A stretch of DNA of 64,000 bases from Gaetbulibacter sp. S0825 (lineage in GTDB: Bacteria > Bacteroidota > Bacteroidia > Flavobacteriales > Flavobacteriaceae), in NCBI RefSeq assembly GCF_011777505.1, contig NZ_JAATJT010000003.1, positions 434,001 through 498,000 on the forward strand. The letters run 5' to 3'. The position numbers and the translations under genes were made by a program. Positions 16,257 to 25,147 of the stretch are shown one piece after another. The notes under the pieces were generated by a model that did not search any database, was not told where the DNA came from, and was given only the letters and a program-made list of their open reading frames with translations. Each line of letters begins with the position of its first letter. The stretch's first letter is position 1.

Positions 16257-17927
16257 ATTATACTCTCCCAAACCTTTGGTAAATGCTTCAGGGTTTTCTG
16301 CTAAATGATATCGAGGATCATCTATAGCTTCAACTATAACGTCCCTAAACATTGGGCTTGACTTATAGAGCAATATTTTACAATCTTCGCTCAAATGTTT
16401 TAATTTAACAGATTTACCAGCATCCTTATATTTATTAACCAAAGCAAAAATAGCTTCAATTGCTGAGTGATCACTCACTCGTGATTCTACAAAGTCAATC
16501 TCTACATGGTCAGGATCATTTTTTACATCAAACTTTTCATTAAACGCAGTGATACTTCCAAAGAATAACGGTCCCCAAATTTCATAAATTTTTGTACCAT
16601 CCTCACGCATACGTTTTCTAGCACGAATACGCTTAGCGTTTTCCCATGAAAACACTAGAGCACTTACAATAACACCTGCAATTACAGCAATTGCCAAATC
16701 AAATAAAACAGTTAATCCAGACACCAAGATCAAGACAAACAAATCTGTCCTAGGTATTTTATTCATAATTCTAAAACTAGACCATGCAAACGTCCCGATA
16801 ACTACCATAAACATTACACCAACTAAAGCTGCAATTGGAACCTGTTCAATGAGACCTGATGCAAATAATATAAAGGCTAATAAGGCTAGTGCAGCAACAA
16901 TACCTGAGAGACGTCCTCGTCCTCCGCCTTTAATGTTTATTATTGATTGACCAATCATAGCACAACCACCCATACCTCCAAATAAACCAGTGACAATATT
17001 GGCGCCACCTTGAGCCAAACATTCTCTGTTTGTATTTCCACGAGTTTCAGTTAAATCGTCTATTAAGTTTAGTGTCATTAATGATTCAATTAACCCAATA
17101 GCTGCTAGTATTAAGGCATAAGGACCAATAAAAACTATCGTTTCTAAATTAAATGGTACTTTACTAAAAATATCTGTTTGAAATTCTGGCAAGCCACCTT
17201 TAAGACCTTCAACTTTACCTCCACTACCTTCTACAATAAAAGATTTTACTGTAGCAACATCTATATCTCCAAAAATCACAATGGCAGAAACTACTAATAT
17301 TGCGACAAGAGCTTCAGGTACTTTTTTAGTAAGTTTTGGTAAACCAAACATTATAGACATAGTAACTCCAATGAGTCCTAACATTATCCAAAATTTCCCG
17401 TTAGTTGCTAAACTGTTAAATAACTCTCTAAACCAAGTCCCCATGTCTCCCCAAAAAGAAATATCTTCAGGTACTAAAGTTGGAAACATTTTAAGCTGAG
17501 CCAAGAAAATCACAATAGCTAAACCATTTACAAATCCCATCATTACAGGATGTGGAATCAATCGCACAAACTTTCCAAGTTTAAAAACACCAGCAAGCAT
17601 TTGTATAAATCCCATTAAAATGACTGTAGCAAATAGATAATATAACCCTAGCTGCTCACCTTCGGCTCCCATAGCATTCCCCTTAGCAACTAGTGCAACC
17701 ATAACGACAGCCAAAGCTCCTGTTGCTCCACTAATCATTCCTGGTCGTCCACCAAAAATAGAAGTGATTAAACCAATCATAAAAGCTGCATACAAACCAA
17801 CCAAAGGGTCCACTCCTGCAACAAATGCAAACGCTACTGCTTCTGGCACTAAAGCCAAGGCAACAGTTAATCCGCTTAAAATATCATTTTTAGCATTTGC
17901 TGTTCTTCTTCTGATAAACTCAGTCAT
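16251..17927 (-). CDS. SulP/SLC26-type anion transporter with STAS domain
   Basis: The 558-residue protein begins with the SulP signature (LSGLTVALALVPEAVAFAFV) and has about 11-12 membrane helices. It includes GGMGGCAMIGQSIINIKGG, the conserved glycine-rich region. From about residue 450 the soluble STAS domain begins (YEIWGPLFFGSITAFNEKF). It would carry sulfate, bicarbonate or similar anions across the inner membrane. A full -33/-7 promoter lies just upstream. No carbonic anhydrase or sulfate-assimilation gene is adjacent, so the ion is open. Confidence 0.93.
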   Translation of the reverse strand: MTEFIRRRTANAKNDILSGLTVALALVPEAVAFAFVAGVDPLVGLYAAFMIGLITSIFGGRPGMISGATGALAVVMVALVAKGNAMGAEGEQLGLYYLFATVILMGFIQMLAGVFKLGKFVRLIPHPVMMGFVNGLAIVIFLAQLKMFPTLVPEDISFWGDMGTWFRELFNSLATNGKFWIMLGLIGVTMSIMFGLPKLTKKVPEALVAILVVSAIVIFGDIDVATVKSFIVEGSGGKVEGLKGGLPEFQTDIFSKVPFNLETIVFIGPYALILAAIGLIESLMTLNLIDDLTETRGNTNRECLAQGGANIVTGLFGGMGGCAMIGQSIINIKGGGRGRLSGIVAALALLAFILFASGLIEQVPIAALVGVMFMVVIGTFAWSSFRIMNKIPRTDLFVLILVSGLTVLFDLAIAVIAGVIVSALVFSWENAKRIRARKRMREDGTKIYEIWGPLFFGSITAFNEKFDVKNDPDHVEIDFVESRVSDHSAIEAIFALVNKYKDAGKSVKLKHLSEDCKILLYKSSPMFRDVIVEAIDDPRYHLAENPEAFTKGLGEYNL

Positions 17928-17949
17928 AATGGTTTGTTTTAAGAAGCGG

Positions 17950-17980
17950 CAAAAATAGAACTATTAATTTGACTTACAAA
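17950..17980 (-). promoter_or_regulatory. Bacteroidota promoter, TTTG-N19-TATTTTTG, for the SulP gene
   Basis: On the minus strand TTTG (17977-17980) is followed after 19 bases by TATTTTTG (17950-17957), the exact sigma-ABfr-type arrangement. The -7 box ends 22 bases before the start codon at 17927. This is the most complete housekeeping promoter I found in the window. Confidence 0.7.
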
Positions 17981-18123
17981 TTCTTAAATTCTATGACAAA
18001 TATTAATTCTCTTTTGACTTAAGTTCCTTTATTACTCAATGTAACCCATTTTATGAATTCAATTATCACTAAACATTTTAATAAAAAATCGCTTATATTT
18101 AGTGTGCTAAACTACTAAGTATT

Positions 18124-19662
18124 ATGACTAGAAAACTCATTCTCCTATTTATAATCGCAATTATATGTTTTGTAGGTTGCCAAAAACCTAGTCAAACTCA
18201 ACCAATACATCTAGAAGAATTAACCATTGCCGAAATTCATAAAGCATATAAAAATGGCACATACAATAGTGAAGCTTTAGTCACTGCATTTTTAAAAAAC
18301 ATAAATTCTTTAGATAGTAAAATAAACGCACTCACAACTATTAATAACGACGCTATTATACAAGCTAAAGCACTTGATAAGGAATATAAAAAAACAGGTG
18401 TTTTACGTCCGCTTCATGGTATTCCAATTATAGTAAAAGATAATATTAACACAATAGATCTTCCAACTACTGCTGGTTCTTTTGCGCTAAAAGATTTTAT
18501 ACCAACCGAAAATGCTTTTGTTATAAAAAAACTCATTGATGCTGGCGCTATTATTCTTGCAAAATCCAATATGGCAGAATGGGCTTTTTCTGCTATGCAT
18601 ACCGAAAGTTCAACTGGAGGAACAACACATAATCCTTATAATTTAAATCATGTGCCAGCTGGCTCAAGTGGCGGAACTGCTGCTGCTATTGCATCAAATA
18701 TTGGTATTGTTGGTTTAGGCACTGATACAGGAAACTCCATACGAGGTCCTTCTTCACATTGTTCTTTAGTAGGGTTTAGAACAACTCTTGGTTTAATTAG
18801 TAGAGAAGGAATTGCGCCTTTATTTTTACGAAATGATGTTGTTGGACCAATGTGTCGAACCGTAGAAGATGCAACTCGTGTTATGCAAATAATGGTAGGT
18901 TATGATACCGATGACCCTATTACAAAGAATTCTGAAGGAAAAACACCTAACAGCTATACCCAATTTCTTGATGAAAACGGGCTAGTAGGTTCCAGAATTG
19001 GAGTCCTTAGAGAGTTAAGTGATAATAACATAGATACAGATATAAAAGATTTGTTTGAAAAAGCACTTTTGGATTTAAATGTTCTTGGTGCCGAAATAAT
19101 TGACCCTGTAGTCGTTCCAGATTTTTCAAGTCTTGCTCAAAACCAATGGTGTGCTAAATTTAGAGAAGATATTGAAACGTATTTAGCAACATACGTTAAA
19201 AGAGACACTATGAAAACTCTTGAAGACATTATACGAGTTGGCACAACTTCCAAATTTTCCAATAGTCGATTAAATCAATATACAACTGCTGATGGTAGAT
19301 GGGGGAATTCGGACGCCGAATGCTCAGATGCTTATCATGATGAAAGAAGAGTCGCTTTTAGAGAAGCCATAGAAAACGTAATGGATTCTTTAAAATTAGA
19401 TGCTATTGTCTATCCAACTTGGAATAACAAACCTGCCAGAATTGATAATTTTGAAGAAGAATACAAAGGAGATAACAACCAGATTATTGCGCCTCACACT
19501 GGGCAACCAGCTTTTACTGTACCTATGGGAATGAGTCCAGGAAATTTACCTGTTGGCATTCAGTTTCTTGGAAGAATGTATGACGAACCAACATTAATAA
19601 AACTCGCCTATTCATATGAACAAGGAACAAAGCATAGAGCTGTACCTCCAAAAACATATTAG
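18124..19662 (+). CDS. Amidase-signature lipoprotein
   Basis: The 512-residue protein has a lipobox (ICFVGCQ, Cys19), so it is anchored outside the cytoplasm. The amidase-signature triad is present: Lys105 in PIIVKDNINT, the cis-Ser in AGSSGG at about 181, and the nucleophile Ser205 in GTDTGNSIRGP. The family usually has GG before this Ser and here it is GN, a mild deviation. It would hydrolyse an amide such as a peptide or carboxamide. It is not GatA, given the lipoprotein signal and the lack of Gat partners. Confidence 0.88.
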   Translation: MTRKLILLFIIAIICFVGCQKPSQTQPIHLEELTIAEIHKAYKNGTYNSEALVTAFLKNINSLDSKINALTTINNDAIIQAKALDKEYKKTGVLRPLHGIPIIVKDNINTIDLPTTAGSFALKDFIPTENAFVIKKLIDAGAIILAKSNMAEWAFSAMHTESSTGGTTHNPYNLNHVPAGSSGGTAAAIASNIGIVGLGTDTGNSIRGPSSHCSLVGFRTTLGLISREGIAPLFLRNDVVGPMCRTVEDATRVMQIMVGYDTDDPITKNSEGKTPNSYTQFLDENGLVGSRIGVLRELSDNNIDTDIKDLFEKALLDLNVLGAEIIDPVVVPDFSSLAQNQWCAKFREDIETYLATYVKRDTMKTLEDIIRVGTTSKFSNSRLNQYTTADGRWGNSDAECSDAYHDERRVAFREAIENVMDSLKLDAIVYPTWNNKPARIDNFEEEYKGDNNQIIAPHTGQPAFTVPMGMSPGNLPVGIQFLGRMYDEPTLIKLAYSYEQGTKHRAVPPKTY

Positions 19663-19694
19663 AAAATAAATCCTTGAAATAACTATCCCAATTA

Positions 19695-20198
19695 ATGGCC
19701 CAAAATATTAACATACGATTCGCTAATGTTTCTGATCTTGATGAAATAGTTGTAATTTTTAATCAAGCTGTCAGAGCTCGAATTAATGGTTCGTTACAAG
19801 AAGAAACTGCGCAAAGTCGCTTAGATTGGCTTAACTCTTTTAACCAAAATGATTACCCAATTTACGTAGCCGAACAAAACAATCGTGTGGTTGGCTATTG
19901 TTACTTATCGCCTTATAGAGCTGGACGACAAGCCATGAATAAAGTTGCAGAAATAAGTTATTATATAAACTACAATCACCATAGACAAGGTATTGCGTCA
20001 AGATTAATTAAGCATACTATTAATGAGTGTCAACGTGTTAACAAAAATAGTTTGCTCGCTATTTTATTAGATAAAAACAAACCAAGTATTGCTATTCTGG
20101 AAAAATTTGGTTTCAAAAAATGGGGACATTATCCAGATATTATTGATTTAGATGGCCAGATTTGTAGTCAACTAATTTATGGCTTAAAACTAGGTTAA
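19695..20198 (+). CDS. GNAT N-acetyltransferase, phosphinothricin-acetyltransferase-like
   Basis: The 167-residue protein has the GNAT fold: IRFANVSDLDEIVVIFNQAV, central VAEISYYINYNHHRQGIASRLI with the acetyl-CoA P-loop (HRQGIA), and ILEKFGFKKWGHYPDI. The order matches the phosphinothricin/methionine-sulfoximine acetyltransferase subgroup. The acceptor is unknown. It lies 32 bases after the amidase gene. Confidence 0.82.
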   Translation: MAQNINIRFANVSDLDEIVVIFNQAVRARINGSLQEETAQSRLDWLNSFNQNDYPIYVAEQNNRVVGYCYLSPYRAGRQAMNKVAEISYYINYNHHRQGIASRLIKHTINECQRVNKNSLLAILLDKNKPSIAILEKFGFKKWGHYPDIIDLDGQICSQLIYGLKLG

Positions 20199-20227
20199 TA
20201 ACTATCGGTAAGAATCATTTGTTTTTC

Positions 20228-20258
20228 TTGTTAAAAAACCCTCGAAGTTTTACATTTA
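20228..20258 (+). promoter_or_regulatory. Candidate promoter, TTG-N20-TACATTTA, for the DUF1015 gene
   Basis: TTG at 20228-20230 is followed after 20 bases by TACATTTA (20251-20258), one base off TAnnTTTG. It lies 34 bases before the start at 20293. A very similar arrangement precedes ftsE. Confidence 0.4.
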
Positions 20259-20292
20259 CGCTTCAATTAACGTTACATATAATTTACAAAGC

Positions 20293-21543
20293 ATGTCTAT
20301 ATTTGTTCCTTTTAAAGCATTTCGTCCTACACAAGAAAACGCAAAATCTGTTGCCAGTAAACCCTATGATGTATTAAATGCAAAAGAAGCTAAGTTAGAG
20401 GCTAAAGGAAATCCTGTATCTTTTTATAATGTTATAAAACCTGAAATTAATTTCCCAGAGGATTCTAATTTTTATGCTCCTGAAGTTTACTTAAAAGGAA
20501 AAGAAAGATTTGATAATCTTGTTAGTCAAAATATTATTAAACAAGATGCTTCTAATAGTTATTATGTTTACGAATTAACTATGGATGGCCATGTGCAAAC
20601 AGGCTTAGTTGGTTGTTGCGCTATTGACGATTATTTTAATAATATCATTAAAAAACATGAGTTAACACGTCCAGATAAAGAAGAAGACAGAAAAAATCAT
20701 ATTCGTGCCAGCAAACTTAATTATGAACCTGTGTTCCTTTCATATCCTCAAGTAAATGCCATTGATGATTTAGTTAACGATATTAAGAGCAATAATGTAG
20801 TTTACGATTTTATTGCCGATGATGGCATTAGACATCGTCTTTGGACTATTGATGAGGCAAATACACTTGATCAAATTGAATCGCTCTTTAAAACCAACGT
20901 TCCAAGTATTTACATTGCTGATGGACACCATCGTACTGCTGCTGGCGCTTTAGTTGGTCAAGAATTAAGGAATTCTAGAAATGGAAACTCCAATGACAAT
21001 GGAAGAGACAATTACTTTATGGCTGTTGTATTTCCAGATAATCAATTAAAGATTTTAGATTACAATCGTGTAGTAAAAGATTTGAATGGTTTGTCTGAAG
21101 ATGAACTAATCGAAAAATTACAAGAGAATTTTACTATTGAACAAAAGGAAAATCAGTATCGCCCTGAAACAATGCATACCTTTGGAATGTACTTAAATAA
21201 CAAATGGTACAAGCTTACAGCAAAAGATGGGACTTACAATGATAACGATCCCGTTGGACAACTTGATGTTACTATTCTATCTGCTAATGTACTTGAACCA
21301 ATTTTTAATATTGTTGACCTCAGAAAAGATAAGAGAATAGATTTTGTAGGTGGTATGCGTGGACTTGGTGAATTAGAAAAACGTGTTGATAGTGGCGAAA
21401 TGAAAGTCGCATTTTCTATGTATCCAGTAAGCATGAAGCAATTAATAAGCATCTCGGACAACGACCTTATTATGCCTCCAAAAGTAACTTGGTTTGAGCC
21501 AAAATTAAGAAGCGGCTTGTTTGTTCACAATCTAGATGAGTAA
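20293..21543 (+). CDS. DUF1015 family protein
   Basis: The 416-residue protein follows DUF1015 throughout: FRPTQENAKSVASKPYDVL at the start, then RPDKEEDRKNHIRASK, and the very conserved YIADGHHRTAAGA. The family is cytosolic, sometimes annotated as a SpoOJ/ParB- or HTH-like protein, and has been linked to serine-type kinases in some bacteria. The biochemical role in Bacteroidota is unproven. It is convergent with the cysteine-synthase-family gene, six bases apart. Confidence 0.9.
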   Translation: MSIFVPFKAFRPTQENAKSVASKPYDVLNAKEAKLEAKGNPVSFYNVIKPEINFPEDSNFYAPEVYLKGKERFDNLVSQNIIKQDASNSYYVYELTMDGHVQTGLVGCCAIDDYFNNIIKKHELTRPDKEEDRKNHIRASKLNYEPVFLSYPQVNAIDDLVNDIKSNNVVYDFIADDGIRHRLWTIDEANTLDQIESLFKTNVPSIYIADGHHRTAAGALVGQELRNSRNGNSNDNGRDNYFMAVVFPDNQLKILDYNRVVKDLNGLSEDELIEKLQENFTIEQKENQYRPETMHTFGMYLNNKWYKLTAKDGTYNDNDPVGQLDVTILSANVLEPIFNIVDLRKDKRIDFVGGMRGLGELEKRVDSGEMKVAFSMYPVSMKQLISISDNDLIMPPKVTWFEPKLRSGLFVHNLDE

Positions 21544-21549
21544 ATTACT

Positions 21550-22530
21550 TTAATCTATATAACCCATTTCACGCATCCAGTCGTCGTTAAACATTTTACC
21601 AACATAACGACTTCCATGGTCATGGAATAACACCACCACAACATCGTCTTTTGTAAAATGCTCTTTAAGTTGTAACAACCCTTTAATTGCTGCTCCAGCC
21701 GAGTTTCCTAAAAACATCCCTTCTTTTTTGGCAAGCAATTGTGTATAGACTGCAGCATCTTTATCGGTTACTTTTGTAAAGCCATCAATGATACTAAAAT
21801 CTACATTTTCTGGTAAAATATCTTCACCTATCCCTTCAGTTACATAAGGATAGATTTCCTTTTCATCAAACTCACCTGTCTCGTGATATTTTTTAAACAC
21901 ACTACCATAAGTATCAATTCCCCACACTTTGATGTTTGGATTTTGCTCTTTTAAATATTTTCCAACACCTGATACGGTTCCTCCTGTTCCTACGCCTACT
22001 ACAAAATGTGTGACTTTACCATCTGTTTGTTTCCAAATTTCTGGTCCTGTGCTTTCGTAATGTGCTTTAGCATTACTTGGATTGTCGTATTGATTCACAT
22101 ACCAAGAATTTGGCGTTTCTTCTCCAAGACGTTTAGAAACGGAATAATAACTTCTAGGGTCCGTTGGCTCAACATCTGTTGGACACACAACCACCTCAGC
22201 TCCTACTGCACGTAGTATATCCATTTTTTCTTTGGATTGCTTATCTGAAATCACAAAAATACACTTGTAGCCTTTTACAATGGCTGCTAAAGCTAAACCC
22301 ATTCCAGTATTTCCAGAAGTCCCTTCAATAATAGTACCTCCAGGCTTTAAGCGTCCGTCAGCTTCGGCATCTTCAATCATTTTTAAAGCCATTCTATCCT
22401 TTACAGAATTTCCTGGGTTAAATGTTTCGTATTTAGCTAATACTAAACATGGTAAGTCTTCAACCAACTTATTTATTTTAACCAATGGTGTATTTCCAAT
22501 GGTTTCTAATATATTTTTAGCGTATTCCAT
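21550..22530 (-). CDS. PLP-dependent cysteine synthase / cystathionine beta-synthase family enzyme
   Basis: From ATG 22530 the protein has 326 residues. The PLP lysine is Lys44 in NPGNSVKDRMA, the phosphate-binding loop is GTSGNTG at 70-76, and the cofactor glycine loop is VGVGTGGTVSG. The C-terminal part (YPYVTEGIGEDILPENVDF) is closer to cystathionine beta-synthase catalytic cores than to CysK. There is no CBS regulatory domain. A longer start at 22551 would overlap the -7 box TATTTTTG (22549-22556), which supports 22530. It makes or breaks a C-S bond at cysteine, homocysteine or O-acetylserine. Confidence 0.9.
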   Translation of the reverse strand: MEYAKNILETIGNTPLVKINKLVEDLPCLVLAKYETFNPGNSVKDRMALKMIEDAEADGRLKPGGTIIEGTSGNTGMGLALAAIVKGYKCIFVISDKQSKEKMDILRAVGAEVVVCPTDVEPTDPRSYYSVSKRLGEETPNSWYVNQYDNPSNAKAHYESTGPEIWKQTDGKVTHFVVGVGTGGTVSGVGKYLKEQNPNIKVWGIDTYGSVFKKYHETGEFDEKEIYPYVTEGIGEDILPENVDFSIIDGFTKVTDKDAAVYTQLLAKKEGMFLGNSAGAAIKGLLQLKEHFTKDDVVVVLFHDHGSRYVGKMFNDDWMREMGYID

Positions 22531-22548
22531 TTTAATTTTTTGATGATG

Positions 22549-22556
22549 CAAAAATA
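22549..22556 (-). promoter_or_regulatory. Bacteroidota -7 box (TATTTTTG) upstream of the cysteine-synthase-family gene
   Basis: The minus-strand octamer TATTTTTG matches TAnnTTTG and ends 18 bases before ATG 22530. A TTTG at 22580-22583, 23 bases further upstream, could serve as -33. This position decides against the longer start at 22551. Confidence 0.5.
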
Positions 22557-22574
22557 GTAAAACTTATGACTATT

Positions 22575-23810
22575 CTATTCAAATCGCATAGCTTTGACTG
22601 GAGATATTTTTGTGATAATGTATGAAGGCACTAACAACATTATTAAGCACAAAATAAACGTGCCAATATTAAGTACAATAATATAAGTTGCACTTATGTA
22701 AACAGGTGCTTCGGTCACATAATAGACACTAGGGTCTAGCGGAAATAGTTTAAAGTATTTTTGGGCAAACAATAAGCCTAAACCAATGAGGTTTCCCCAA
22801 AATAATCCTAAGACAATTAAATAAGAGGCGTTGTATAAAAATAGTTTTCTAATACTCCAATTATTACTCCCAAGCGCTTTTAAAACCCCTATCATTTGAG
22901 TTCTTTCTAAGATTAATACCAAGAGCGCAGTAATCATATTAATTCCTGCTACTAAAATCATAATACCAATAATGGCATATATGTTTTTATCAAAAATATT
23001 TATCCATTCAAATACTGTAGGATATTTTTCTTCAACAGTTCTAGAGGTATAAAAGGAAGAAATATTTTGGTAGATTTCTTCTTCTTTCTGGACTATTTGA
23101 GAATAATCGTCTATAAAAACTTCAAAGTGTCCAATTTGGTCATCTTCCCATTTGTTAAAAAAACGGATATGCCTAATATCTCCTAGTAAATAGGTTTCGT
23201 CTAATTCTTGAAAACCTGAATTATAAATACCTGAAACGGTAAATGTTCTAATAAAAGGTAATCTGTCAACTCCATCTCTCTCAAATAACATTTGGAAAGT
23301 ATCTCCAACTTTAAACTGCAGCCTATTAGCTAAATACTGTGATATTAGCACCTCATTACTAATGTTGTCTCCATATATTGGCAATTTGCCATCAACTAAA
23401 AACTCTTCAAAATACTTCCAATCATAATCTTGTCCAACACCTTTTAAAACTGCTCCATCAAAATCGGTTTCTGTCCTAATCAAACCCCATTTCGTGGCAA
23501 TACCCTGAATATGAGTAATTCCATCTATATTGGAGAAATTTGGGTAGAAATCTTGATTGATAGACAGTGGAACTTCCGATTCATCAGAAGCATTCGAGTT
23601 AAAAGTTGTAATGGTTATATGTCCATTAAAAGCGACTGCTTTATCACGGATTTTTTGTTGCAAACCAATACCTGTTGCAATAGCAATCATCATCACTACC
23701 ATGCCAATGGCAATAGCAGTAATTCCAATTTTTATTATTGGTGCCGATACACTACTTTTATACGACTTGCTACCAATAATGCGTTTAGCAATAAAATACT
23801 CGAATTTCAA
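22575..23810 (-). CDS. LolE/FtsX-type ABC transporter permease
   Basis: The 411-residue protein starts at TTG 23810; no ATG is in frame before the upstream stop, and LKFEYFIAKRIIG is the family start. It has one N-terminal membrane helix (about 28-48), a large periplasmic domain, and three C-terminal helices (about 275-300, 320-345, 370-395). These contain the FtsX-type signature ERTQMIGVLKALGSNNWSIR. This is the layout of LolC/LolE, which release lipoproteins from the inner membrane. The cognate ATPase is not adjacent. It is divergent from the NamZ-like gene with nine bases between start codons. Confidence 0.88.
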   Translation of the reverse strand: MKFEYFIAKRIIGSKSYKSSVSAPIIKIGITAIAIGMVVMMIAIATGIGLQQKIRDKAVAFNGHITITTFNSNASDESEVPLSINQDFYPNFSNIDGITHIQGIATKWGLIRTETDFDGAVLKGVGQDYDWKYFEEFLVDGKLPIYGDNISNEVLISQYLANRLQFKVGDTFQMLFERDGVDRLPFIRTFTVSGIYNSGFQELDETYLLGDIRHIRFFNKWEDDQIGHFEVFIDDYSQIVQKEEEIYQNISSFYTSRTVEEKYPTVFEWINIFDKNIYAIIGIMILVAGINMITALLVLILERTQMIGVLKALGSNNWSIRKLFLYNASYLIVLGLFWGNLIGLGLLFAQKYFKLFPLDPSVYYVTEAPVYISATYIIVLNIGTFILCLIMLLVPSYIITKISPVKAMRFE

Positions 23811-23819
23811 TTTGTGATA

Positions 23820-25052
23820 ATGGTTTTAAACGTTTTCAAAAATACAGTTTTATTCTTTCTTTTGGCATTCATTTCATGTGGTTCTAAAACTAAAGAGCAA
23901 CATTCTAACAATAATGAACTTACTAATCTAGTTCAGGAGGACAAAAACATCATCGTTGGTGCTAATCAAACCGAAACATATTTACCTCTTTTAAACGGAA
24001 AACGTGTTGGGATTGTTGCTAATCAAACTTCCGTTATTTTTAAAGATGATAATACATATACACATTTAGTTGATTCGTTGGTTGACTTAAACTTAGATGT
24101 AAAAAAAGTGTTTTCTCCTGAACATGGTTTTAGAGGAAATGCTGATGCTGGTGAACATGTTGCAGATGGTGTAGATATTAAAACTGGTTTGCCAATTTTT
24201 TCCCTTCACGGAACGAGCAAAAAACCAAGTAAAGAACAGCTAGAAGGCGTAGATATAATGATTTTTGATATACAAGATGTTGGCGTGCGTTTTTACACAT
24301 ACATTTCAACGTTGCATTATATCATGGAAGCTTGTTCTGAAAATAACATTCCGCTTATTATTTTGGATAGACCAAATCCTAATAGCCAATATGTTGATGG
24401 CCCAACCTTGAAAAAAGAGCATCAAAGCTTTTTAGGCATGCACCCAATTCCTTTGGTTCATGGTATGACTATTGGTGAATATGCACAAATGATTAATGGT
24501 GAAAAATGGTTGCCAAATGGAATTCAATGTAATATCACTATTATTCCATGTAAAAACTATGCTCACGATATGCCTTATAGTCTTTCCATAAGACCTTCAC
24601 CAAACCTTCCTAATGACCATTCCATAAAGCTCTATCCTAGTCTCGGCTTATTTGAAGGCACCAATGTGAATGCTGGACGAGGCACCGAATTTCAATTTCA
24701 ACGATATGGAGCGCCTTTTTTGAATCCTGAAACAATGACATTTACTTACACGCCTCAATCAAATTTTGGAGCTAAATACCCAAAACATAAAGACGAATTG
24801 TGCTATGGTGAAGATTTAAGCAATGTAAATCTTACAAATGAAATAACTTTAAAATGGATTATTAAAGCCTATCAAAATTCAACTGATAAATCTCTTTTCT
24901 TTTTAACGAACGGATTTACAAAACATGCAGGAACAACAATATTGCAGAAACAAATAGAATCTGGAATGACTGAAGCAGACATTAAAGCTACTTGGCAAGA
25001 AGGCCTAGACGCTTTTAAAAAAACACGAAACAAATACTTATTATATAACTAA
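23820..25052 (+). CDS. DUF1343 lipoprotein, NamZ-like exo-N-acetylmuramidase (GH171)
   Basis: From ATG 23820 the protein has 410 residues. It has a lipobox ending at Cys20 (LLAFISC). It carries the DUF1343 hallmarks RVGIVANQT, KVFSPEHGFRG with the probable catalytic Glu101, MIFDIQDVGVRFYTYISTL and NVNAGRGTEFQFQ. Characterised members (Bacillus subtilis NamZ, Tannerella homologues) release MurNAc from peptidoglycan chain ends. The next gene is a beta-lactamase-fold hydrolase, a pairing also seen in wall-recycling loci. Longer in-frame starts lie inside the divergent permease gene and are unlikely. Confidence 0.87.
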   Translation: MVLNVFKNTVLFFLLAFISCGSKTKEQHSNNNELTNLVQEDKNIIVGANQTETYLPLLNGKRVGIVANQTSVIFKDDNTYTHLVDSLVDLNLDVKKVFSPEHGFRGNADAGEHVADGVDIKTGLPIFSLHGTSKKPSKEQLEGVDIMIFDIQDVGVRFYTYISTLHYIMEACSENNIPLIILDRPNPNSQYVDGPTLKKEHQSFLGMHPIPLVHGMTIGEYAQMINGEKWLPNGIQCNITIIPCKNYAHDMPYSLSIRPSPNLPNDHSIKLYPSLGLFEGTNVNAGRGTEFQFQRYGAPFLNPETMTFTYTPQSNFGAKYPKHKDELCYGEDLSNVNLTNEITLKWIIKAYQNSTDKSLFFLTNGFTKHAGTTILQKQIESGMTEADIKATWQEGLDAFKKTRNKYLLYN

Positions 25053-25057
25053 TGAAA

Positions 25058-25070
25058 GCCCATAATGGGC
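25058..25070. repeat. Short hairpin GCCCAT-A-ATGGGC between namZ-like and serine hydrolase genes
   Basis: This perfect 6-base inverted repeat lies five bases after the NamZ-like stop. There is no T run after it, so it is not a classical terminator. It could protect the upstream message 3' end or lower expression of the downstream gene. Confidence 0.35.
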
Positions 25071-25147
25071 ATTTGGCAGATAATGGTTATTAACAAAAAC
25101 TAAATTATTAAAATTTGAATAATTACAACTTACAAAATCTTAAAAAA

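Noticed and set aside
23511-23819. A 103-residue N-terminal extension of the NamZ-like protein
   Set aside because: It lies wholly antisense in the permease gene, and the lipoprotein signal starts at 23820.
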